Source: Monoraphidium neglectum | Taxonomy: Eukaryota > Chlorophyta > Chlorophyceae > Sphaeropleales > Selenastraceae | Length of the DNA stretch: 16,787 nucleotides | Assembly (NCBI RefSeq): GCF_000611645.1 | Contig: NW_014013328.1 | Span: forward strand, 1-16,787 | Direction of reading: 5' to 3' | Shown here: positions 1-7,997 of the stretch, one piece after another | Numbering within the stretch: the stretch's first letter is position 1 | How the letters are laid out: the number at the start of each line of letters is the position of its first letter | The notes under the pieces: generated by a model | The model's database searches: none | Told to the model about the DNA's origin: nothing | The model's input: only the letters and a program-made list of their open reading frames with translations | Program-made: the position numbers and the translations under genes

Positions 1-1611
1 CCTCTCAGTGGCTCAAGGCCAACCTTTTCGCAGGCCTCGCGCCGCGCGTCGACGCGTCCCTCTTGGCGGACGACGACGACCAGCAGGAAGCTGCCGCCGC
101 GGCAGCCGCAGCTCCCGACCCGGCGGGCGCGCCAGGCCCCAGCCCCGGCGACGACGCGGCGGACGCCGACTGGCGGCGCAGCTGGCTCGCGAAGGAGCTT
201 GTCGCGGGCGTGCGGTGGCCGGGGCGGGCGCGGCGGGTGTTTACCGAGGTGTTTCGGGAGGTGGACGCGCGGCTTATTGAGTACCTGAAGGGTGGGTCAC
301 CACTACCACGCACTTCAGTGGCTGTTCGGGTTTTTTGGCAGGGGGGAAAGGGGCGAGTTGGGTAGCTGGCTTTGGCATTGCACGGCAGGTTGGCTTTGCC
401 ACGGGGTGGTGTAGGCGGGCACCATCGTTGTCGGCGTGTGCAGTGGCCAGCTGAGCGCGCTGTTGCTCAGGCAAGTGGCAGCTTGCAAACAGACCCGAGT
501 TCAGAGAGTCACCTGAGACCCCCTGCAGCATTGTTCACGCGCGGCAGCCAGCAGTAGCCCCAGCACCTCTCGTTCCCCCCACCCTTGCCCCCGCAAAACC
601 ATCGTGTGCAGCCGAGTTTGGTATCGAGAGGATGGGCGCGTCGGGGTCTACGGCGCTGGTGGCGCTGGTGCACCCGACCCGCGCGGTGTTTGCCAGCCTG
701 GGGGACTGCATGGCGGTGGTGGGCCGCACGGGGGGCGCCGGCAAGGCGACGCAGCAGCACAGGGTGTATGGCTACGGGCCTGACGTCCTGGAAGGTGCGC
801 GCAGATGTGTGTGTGTGTGTGCGTGTGTGTGTGTGTGTGTGTGTGCGTGTGTCTGTGTGTGTGTGTGTGTGTGGGGCAGGGGCAGGGGCCGCAGCTTGGT
901 TGTTGAGGGGTGTGGCGGGCCGGGATTGAGCGCATGTGTGTTGCAATTGGCCTTTGCTGGGGCGATATTTGCGGTCGACGATGTCAAGGTGCTATGACTT
1001 GAGGATGTCAAGGGGGTGCTGAGACTGTCAAAGGTGTGTGCTGCCGCGAAGCTTCCAAAAAGAAATGTGCCATTTGAAAGGCAGCAGAGGAAGGGGAACA
1101 ACCGCGGGGCACATGCGGTGGCGACAGCCCCTTGACACCATAACCGGACGATCTCTCCCCGGCGGACCCCGCCACCGCCTGCACCCTTGAACCGTACCTC
1201 GGGCAGCCACCAGCTGTGCCCAGCCTCCCCGCTCACCCGATCCCGAGCAACATCATTTGTTCGTCCCCCCGCCTCTCCTCTGCGCCCCTCCCCACTGAAG
1301 AGCTCGAGCGCATCGAGGCCACTGGGGCCTGGGTGACAGACGGCCGTGTGTGCAACGTTCTGGCGGTTTCGCGGGCCTTTGGCGACCCCGAGTTCAAAGT
1401 GAGGGGCAAGGGCTGGTGCGGGTTTGGGGGTTGCGGGACACCAAGGCAGGCGTTGCGGGGGCCCTGTTGCTCAGCGTTGCTGAGCGGTGAGTCACCACAG
1501 CGCAGGGATCCATGTCTCCTTTTCATCTTGCTTGTTGCATCGCCGAGGCAGGCTGCCGCATCTTACTCATACCCTTGTGCAAGCATGCGCGGTTGTGCAC
1601 ACACACGCGCG

Positions 1612-1642
<31 letters not shown>

Positions 1643-1685
1643 GCGCGCGCGCACGCACGCACGCATGCACGCACACGCGAGCATG

Positions 1686-1733
<48 letters not shown>

Positions 1734-2394
1734 CAACGCGCCTCCCACCCTGTGAACAGGGTGAGGGCCTGAAGGTCCTGCTGCGCGAGGGCGCGAGCAA
1801 GGGCATGTGGCCAAAGTCTCTCGCGGAGGAGCACGTCTTCACGTCAGACCCCGTGATCGTGGAGCCGGACGTCACAGAGGTGAGTCGCGCCCCCGGCGCA
1901 GGGGCGAGGCCGGGGCGTCAGGGTGCGCTCGGTGGATGGGGGCCGCAGCCGCCACGTCTGGCAAGTCTTACGCACTGGACGCCGGGCCACTGCGCTGCCA
2001 TCAGCGGCACCACGCAGGCCGCCCAGCGCTGCGTGCTTTGCTTGCGACCCGCGTTCACCCCGTTCCGTGATTAGATCACACCGTCCGCCCCATACCTCCA
2101 CCCCATCAGGTGCGGTTCACCGAGGACGACGAGTTCCTGATTCTCGCGACAGACGGCCTCTGGGACGCGGTGCCGGTCAACGAGGCGGCGGCGCTCGCGC
2201 GCAAGCAGTTCTCCCTCGGGCGCAGCAGCCAGGAGGTTGCGGACGCGCTGACCGACCACGCGCTCAAGCGCTACACCAGCGACAACGCCACCTGCATCGT
2301 GGTGGACCTGAGGAGCGAGGCGCGGCGGCAGCAGCAGGCTGGGCAGAGGCAGCAGGGCGGGGGCTGGCTGGGGGGCCTATTTGGTGGGCGCTGA
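1..2394 (+). CDS. PPH1: PP2C-family protein phosphatase, TAP38/PPH1-like (5' end outside window)
   Basis: Model: join(<3..291, 612..794, 1301..1398, 1760..1879, 2110..2394); all splice phases agree (1,1,0,0). PP2C enzymes are Mg/Mn-dependent Ser/Thr phosphatases. Visible in order: SQWLKANLF, matching the helix after the DGHGG motif (which is off the left edge); an Asp/Ala/Pro-rich insert; [41 protein letters not shown]; an insert with [19 protein letters not shown] and [11 protein letters not shown], the latter two carrying metal-binding aspartates. The HR-x-YG segment in place of the usual LT-x-DH, and the basic/GxW insert before the next metal site, are features I associate with TAP38/PPH1, the thylakoid phosphatase that dephosphorylates LHCII and reverses state transitions. 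Orthology is inferred; PP2C membership is firm. The start codon and any transit peptide are not visible. The C-terminus is Gln/Gly-rich ([12 protein letters not shown]) with no membrane helix. The 612 acceptor (TGTGCAG) was chosen over one at 631 because it restores a clean donor (GTGGGT) and adds AEFGIER. Confidence 0.8.
806..873 (+). repeat. (TG)n microsatellite in intron 2 of the PP2C gene
   Basis: About 34 dinucleotide units with a few interruptions (GC for GT near 831 and 845, a C near 853). It begins 11 bases after the donor at 795. In the pre-mRNA it is a UG-rich tract. It produces long artificial Val/Cys and His/Thr reading frames on both strands, which are not genes. Confidence 0.97.
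1595..1729 (+). repeat. (CA)n/(CG)n alternating purine-pyrimidine tract in intron 3 of the PP2C gene
   Basis: Two (CA)n blocks (about 1613-1641 and 1694-1729) are joined by GCGC/GCAC-rich sequence. Purine and pyrimidine alternate without break from 1595 to 1679 and again from 1681 to 1729. The CA blocks are complementary to the (TG)n tract of intron 2. The tract ends about 30 bases before the exon 4 acceptor. Confidence 0.95.
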
Positions 2395-3670
2395 CCAGCG
2401 TCGGCCCCTCGTTGCGGTGTGGCCAGGCACCACGACAGCGGGAGCTGGAGGATGGGTTGTAGGGTCCTAGGGTCAGTGCATGCTGTGCCACCACGGATCC
2501 TGCCAGCCCCGGGGTGGCATGTCCGCTGTGTCACAGGTCTGCCAGTGGCCGCCCTGGTTGATGAGTGCTGCCGCTTTGCAGGTTGCTGAATTCGAAAACA
2601 CATTACGGGAATTGAATGGCGAGGCGGTTTGTTGCGGCTGGACACTGCTTTTTGGGGCTTGCAAGCACAGCGTGCTGGCAATTTTTGAGCCATCCCTTAT
2701 CCTGTCAAGAAGGACAGGCCTCAAGAGAGGAGGGGGTCAGTATCAGGTTCTTGACCACCCACGCCACACACACGCAGGCGCACCATGACACGAGCTCATG
2801 ATAAATTGGCATCCAGCCTACCCTGTCGCGGGGCGCACTGAGCAAAACACGCTTCTGCATGAGATCCTTTTCCAGCACTTTTAGTGCTGCTCATTGTATA
2901 TTGAGAAAATTTTGACGCATCAAGCTGGCTAGGTAGTGATGTTCATAGTAAAAAGGTGCAACATCGCCTTGCAGCTCAACTCTATGGAGCCACAAACCAC
3001 ACGCACGTGACTGGATGTTGGGGGTTTCTACCCCCACCAGCAGCAGCTGGTGCTTTATGCGTTTGACACAGCTGGCATGGGACAAGCCGCGTCACGCCGC
3101 CGAGGTACGTGTTGTTGCATCAGAGTCGACAACCCCGAAGCAACAGAGTTCAGGGTTGGCAGATATCGCCACTAGCCTGCGAACGACCCTGACGCCAGGA
3201 CAACTGCTCTGGTGTTGAAGCTGCAGCTCATTTGAGAGTAACATATTGTTGAGACGAATGACACGTGTTCGGTTCGGGGCTTGCGACTGGCTGACCGGCA
3301 TGTTGTGCTGGTTCCGCTGACTGGTGCAGGAGATAGGGATCCTGGGCGGGCATCCGTCTTGCCGGGGCCCATTGACAGGATTGCCAGCTTTGAAAATGGT
3401 TGAAAAGAAGCTTATATCACCCGGATCAACCGGGTTATGGTGGGACCTTGTCCGCAACTTCCTGTTTGGGCGCGGCTCGCGTCGATCGTGTTTCCTTGCA
3501 ATTTGCCACAGGGCCTCTGTTCCCTGTGGGCCTCGACATGCATTTCGAAATTTCTTGATATTCCACGCTTGTGAAGAACCACGTAAGCTCTCTCACGGCA
3601 CTCGATCCGCTCGTGTGGGTGATTGCTTTTCGCGCCTTTCGGCCCGTCCGGCAAACACGCGGAGGCAGCC
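2395..3670. other. Intergenic: 3' flank of the PP2C gene and 5' flank of the first Duc1 gene
   Basis: No reading frame here has family motifs, and short frames on both strands look like chance. I saw no TGTAA box after the PP2C stop, so the poly(A) site is unplaced. A small inverted repeat, ACCCGG-5-CCGGGT, lies at 3419-3435, and a TTATAT box at 3412-3417, about 255 bases before the next start codon; either could be promoter sequence but nothing proves it. No tRNA or mobile element was recognised. Confidence 0.6.
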
Positions 3671-6638
3671 ATGGTGGCTCCTCCCACAGATAGTGAGGCT
3701 GTGAAGCCGGAAATGGTGCAGAAGACGTGGAGCATGCTGCCGAAAAGCTGCGCCGCCAACGTCCTGGCGCGCCACAGGCAAGTGTCAGCTCGGCCTGCGA
3801 ACCTCCTCCTGGCCCGGAAACCAGGCAACCATGTGTGACCGCATGCCCGGCCGCATGCATTTAAATGCTTTCATCTGCCTCCGCAGGCCGTGCATGCCGT
3901 CTCTGGACGACTTCCGCGCCTCACCGCACAGCCCGGTTGTGGTCACGCCCGACGCAAGCGTGGCGGCGCCTGTGCCCCTGTACGACGGCTCGGCCGAGCC
4001 CTCGCAGCAGATCCCGATCAACGGGCCTTCTTTCGAGGTTGACAGCAGCATGTTCAAGGTGCGGGGTTGCGCGGAAGTGGCCGCTGAGGCGATATTGCAA
4101 GCCGGTCAGACAGCAGATAAACATGGTCCTGGGAGCGAGTGGGAGCGAGTGGGAGTGCAACAAAAGCAATGCGCTGCGTTGCGGGCCAGCCCCAGGCGCG
4201 CAGACTTTGTACTCAGATGCAAACATTCTTCTGCTGGCACTGACCGCAGCAGCGCTGCTTGCTATTTGCTGATTGGGTCCTGCGGCGAGCGGTGTGCCCT
4301 GGTCAGCGCTCCCGCAACTGCTGAGGCCGCCGTGCTCGTGGAGTGTGCATCGCACCTGCAAACCAGCACGTCTTAAGCATTCCTGGCGCTTGTCGCACGT
4401 TTCCTGGTCCCTGCAGGGCCGACTGATGATCCACATGCGCAACCTGCCGACCACTGACCCGGCGGTTTTCGAGGGCAAGAAGCGCCACGTGCATGTGGCG
4501 GTGCAGGGCAAGTTCAAGAGGCGCGTCAGGTGCGTGCACAAGAGATGGACATGTTTGCATGTGGGGGAAAAGCAGGTCGATTATCTTTCTCGTAATAAAC
4601 GGGTGCTTGCGGCGTGCAATCAGGGGTGGTTCAGGTGCCTGTGAGTGTTCGGTGGGGCAGCGGGCGCCAAGTTGGTAGGTCTGGCCCTGCCGGCAGGTGC
4701 ATGCTTGGTGAGATTCTGGCTGGCCTTGTACCAGCAGCATGCACACGATGGGATGTATGTTGGGGTTTAACGGCCTCAACAACACTAATTGTCCATTGTG
4801 TCCTGCAGGGCCAGCAGCCTGTGCACTGGGCAGGAGTTCAACCTGCCCATCCAGGGCGGGGCGGGGGCCGAGTGGCTGATGGAGCAGCTGCTGCGAGCAT
4901 GCGCCAAGGTGGGCTGGGGTCAGTCGGGGCAGCCCATGGTTCAACTTTTATCATGTATTTTGAGACAACAAATCTGCTGGAGAGCGGCGGATTGGTCTAA
5001 TTGGCGGCAGCTGCAAACGCTCGGAACTGCCAGCTTGATTCCAAAGTCACGTATTGCCAGAGCGTATGCATGTGTGCTTCCATACACCAACACATATCAC
5101 AGGCTCTTCACACACACTTGACGCTCGCCAGGTCTTCTCCAAGACCACTATTGTGGACGCCCACTGCGAGCAGCCCTACTTCCTGAACCCCGTGCTGGCG
5201 GCCTGCCAGCTGGTCAACGTGGCAAAGGAGGGGGAGCAGCCGGACATATGGGATGCGCCGGAGGACTGCAGGTGGGTGTGCAGGTTATGAATCACACAGG
5301 TGGTCTTTTTGCCTTCTCAATGGTGTTTTTATCTGGCTGACTGTGTTTCCCCGTACGTGCAGCTGAAGCTCTTTGACGGAGTGATGCCATCACAGGATGT
5401 CGAAATCAGCCCAGCCCCCAGTTCTTGCCCAGGATTTGCCTGCTTCTCTGGTGACAACCGTCCCCTCTCCCCCACAGGCTGCTGTCCTCAAAGCTGGCGG
5501 ACAAGGAGGGCGGCCCACTGACGGCTGACCGCCGCCGCAAGTGGTGCGACGAGCCGGCCAACGTGGAGGGGCTGTCGTTTGACACAGACAACGTGTACAC
5601 CTTCCACGTCTGGCAGCACGTGCGTGGCGAGCCTGTGTCTGTGTGGACAATCAGCATGGGTGGAGTGGCTTGGCAGGTGCACTTGCGCAGTGTCGCCATA
5701 GAGGAGCGTTTGATGACGCCTGTGGAAGCAGAGTGTACATTAGGAACTGTTGCCACCCAGCTGGGCCCCCGCTGCTCGCCCCAGCTGAAAGATGAGCCTC
5801 GCCTTGTGCACCACCTAATGTCCCTGCAACTGCCGCAGCTGCTGGACTTTGGGACCTACAAGGCCTGCGCGGGCGGCTTTGTGTCGTTTGACCTGACATG
5901 GGTGCTGTCCTCGCAGCCCATAGGTGCGCCACTGCGGCACCTGCAGGGACGGCTGCTGGCCCAAAGGCCCGCCAGCCTGCTTGTGGGCTTGCAGGTGGCC
6001 AATGGCCCATGCGGACGGCTTTCAGCAATAACACGTTGCCTGCATGCGTGGACTGCCGCTGCCACTTGGCTGGTCCTGCAATCGTCCAGGCGCTGGCAAC
6101 CATTAAATACTCTTGTCGCATCCACGAAATGATGTGATACTGTAAACCCCAGGCATCATGGTGAAAGACCGTGACAGCGGTGACTACGCCTACAGCCTGC
6201 TGGTGAGTTGTCTGACACCCCTCCGCGCCTCGTGCTGCAACTGTAGTGTGCACCTTCAAACATGCGTTGTTGATGTTGTGACAGCCCGTCGCTCTCCACA
6301 CCTGCAGCACTGCAGGCCAGGACGGGCTGGGTGTAAGCAGGATTGTGCAGCACCGACCGGGAATTGCCTGTTGCCAGCAGGAGTCCTTGCTTGGCCCTGC
6401 CACGTGCGCATGCAGCTGTTCCCCTGAAAGTATGGTTGGTGCCTGCGCCATCCCTGCGTGACAGGTGTGGCACGAGCGGCTGCTGTACCCGGAGGAGCAC
6501 GTTCAGTCGCAGCGGGCGCGCACTGCCGCAGCCGCTGCTGCAGCGGCGACGGCGGCTGCGGAAAGCCAGCGGGCGGATGGCGGTGGCGAAGTTGGGGCGC
6601 CCAAGGCAAGGGGCAGTCGCCTCAGGTTCTGGTCGTGA
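3671..6638 (+). CDS. DUF1769/Duc1-domain protein, tandem copy 1
   Basis: Model: join(3671..3777, 3887..4058, 4417..4529, 4809..4908, 5132..5271, 5478..5619, 5839..5923, 6153..6202, 6465..6638), 360 residues, every junction phase-consistent. The ATG at 3671 lies in GCAGCCATGG, a near-ideal start context. The Duc1 family (PF08588, formerly DUF1769) occurs in fungi, plants and algae; the fission-yeast member is a cell-cortex, phosphoinositide-binding protein, and I know of no enzymatic role. Matching elements: FEGKKRHVHVAVQGKFKRR (about 111-129), PYFLNPVLAACQLVNV (about 177), EGEQPDIWDAPEDC, RRRKWCDEPANVEG, VYTFHVWQHLLDFGTYK (about 250-266), QPIGIMVKDRDSGDY, LLVWHERLLY (302-311). The tail is Ala-rich and ends RLRFWS. 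No signal peptide or membrane helix is evident. The last exon has no ATG and is below 60 codons, so it is easy to miss. A paralogue follows on the same strand. Role here: probably peripheral membrane or lipid binding, by family only. Confidence 0.8.
3778..3886 (+). other. Probable GC-AG intron (intron 1 of Duc1 copy 1)
   Basis: The donor reads AG|GCAAGT, the consensus for the minor GC-AG class of U2 introns, and the acceptor CCGCAG lies at 3881-3886. Exon 1 then ends in phase 2 and joins exon 2 in the required phase, giving HRPCMPSLDDF. The GT at 3782 gives the wrong phase. The GT at 3784 (preceding bases AAGT) fits the phase but is a poor donor and would add two residues. At 109 bases this is the shortest intron in the window. 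Confidence 0.7.
4131..4157 (+). repeat. Short tandem repeat, GGGAGCGAGT x 2.7
   Basis: Two exact 10-base units and a partial third (GGGAGTG) lie in intron 2 of Duc1 copy 1. Likely slippage; no function is evident. Confidence 0.85.
5620..5838 (+). other. Stop-free, frame-preserving intron (intron 6 of Duc1 copy 1)
   Basis: The donor is CAC|GTGCGT and the acceptor TGCCGCAG. The intron is 219 bases, a multiple of three, with no stop in the exon frame, so the unspliced form stays open and would insert 73 residues between WQH and LLDFG. The paralogue reads WQHYADFG straight through here with no intron, which supports removal of this segment in the normal protein. Confidence 0.8.
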
Positions 6639-7997
6639 TCCAGATCGAGTTGAATCAACGGGACACCAGTGATAACGCGCCACAGCTCGGCGGCCGCGCA
6701 GAAGGATACGCGGCTGGCCCCAAAGCAGGGAAAGAGCGGCAACTCTATGGGGCCGTTTTTGAAGGGCTCTCCAGTTGCTAAAGGGCGGTAGCGAGGGCCA
6801 CCACGTTGGATTTGCACGCTAATTAATTTGCTGCAGCACACCTCGCAAACAACCTCCACGATTGATTCAATACTGCAGGGACGGCAGCTAAGCCACGGAC
6901 AGACCCTGGCCCCAGCCAGTGCTGCAGCTGAAGAGCGGCGCTCTGGCTTGATGCAGTAGCCAGGGGGCTGCACGCTTGGGGCGATCGTGCTTTTATTGAC
7001 ACTACGCCCCACTCGCGGTACCGTGACTCATCACTGGGCGTGACTAGCCCCAGTCTGCTTGCTGCCAGGTGCCAGGAACTCGCACGTGCTCAGAAGCGTG
7101 CAAGCGTGCCATGCGTTGACTTTGCGAGGCCGTGCGGAAGCTTGCATCTGCTCTTGCAGAGCCCTGCTGGGTCTGGTACATCTGTCCCTCATCATCACCT
7201 TCTCAACAGTTGCAACGTGCTGACTGCAAACAACTAGGAGCAGCTCTCTATTTGTCCAATTTTCGATGTTGTTCATTCGCTAAAGGACAGACAAACTCCT
7301 AGCAACACGAAGCCAGGGCGAATTTTGGTGCTTGCGTGCCGATGCCACCATATGTTGACCTTCCACCGCAAAACCACCCCGCCCATGCCGCCCCTTCGGC
7401 GCGCTGGATGTAATATATATGCGAGATTTGTACCTGCACAGCGCGTATTGCGCTGTTCGAGGCGTCCCCATCAAAACACACGTATGGTCAACAAGCAATT
7501 GTTTACACTGCAAGCCGGGCAACTGCAGGCAGGGACAACCCCGAAGCATTGCAGCAAATGATCTGGCAAAGAGCTGTCAACCTTGAGGGCATGCCATTGA
7601 CTACTAGGACCTGCACAGCACAATTCACGCACACGACGAAGCTGCATCGCAGACAACTAGATCTTGAGATCTTGGAACCACGTTGCCCTGTAACCCAGTC
7701 ATGCTGCATGATTACCGTAATCGCATCGACGCCAAGTCAGATAACAGTAAATCAAGCCAATTACTTGTATTCTGTAGAGCACGGCTGGTTCAGGTGTCCG
7801 AGCCATCAGCTTCGCACGCCTGCTTGATCGGCAGGAGAGCAAGTGCGTGCAGTTCCCTCCACGACTCCTTGCAGAGACGCCTAGAATCGAAGTGAGGCAA
7901 TTGTTGATTCAATTCGACTCTATCTTGATTGCGTAGCTCGTTGCTCTGTACGCCCTTGGCCCGCGGCTCGTAGCGGGCCAGCGCACACGCAGCAACC
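6639..7997. other. Intergenic: 3' flank of Duc1 copy 1 and 5' flank of Duc1 copy 2
   Basis: No convincing gene on either strand. TGTAA boxes occur at 7409-7413 and 7689-7693, both unusually far from the copy 1 stop (about 770 and 1050 bases), so neither is a sure poly(A) signal. An AT-rich box (TAATATATAT) lies at 7411-7420. Two AGATCT sites two bases apart lie at 7659-7672, and the near-palindrome GATTACCGTAATC at 7710-7722, about 280 bases before the copy 2 start. Promoter use of any of these is unproven. No RNA gene or transposon was recognised. Confidence 0.55.

Noticed and set aside
629..631. Alternative exon 2 acceptor of the phosphatase at GAGAG|G
   Set aside because: It would need a weak GTCACC donor; the TGTGCAG acceptor at 611 pairs in phase with the GTGGGT donor.
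509..1236. His/Thr-repeat and Val/Cys-repeat proteins across the TG tract
   Set aside because: Dinucleotide repeats are open in several frames by nature; these are microsatellite artefacts inside an intron.
1214..1300. Upstream acceptor that would extend phosphatase exon 3
   Set aside because: It is in phase and open but would add about 29 Pro/Ser-rich residues between VLE and ELERIE, where the family has no insert; the tract looks like the polypyrimidine stretch of the intron.
2582..2788. Possible extra 3' exon of the phosphatase after a TTTGCAG acceptor
   Set aside because: No donor near the end of exon 5 gives a matching phase, and the translated stretch has no family similarity or clear membrane helix.
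4303..4944. 213-codon minus-strand frame
   Set aside because: Antisense to Duc1 copy 1 exons 3 and 4, with no motif.
5651..6451. 266-codon minus-strand frame
   Set aside because: Antisense shadow over exons and introns of Duc1 copy 1; no recognisable domain.
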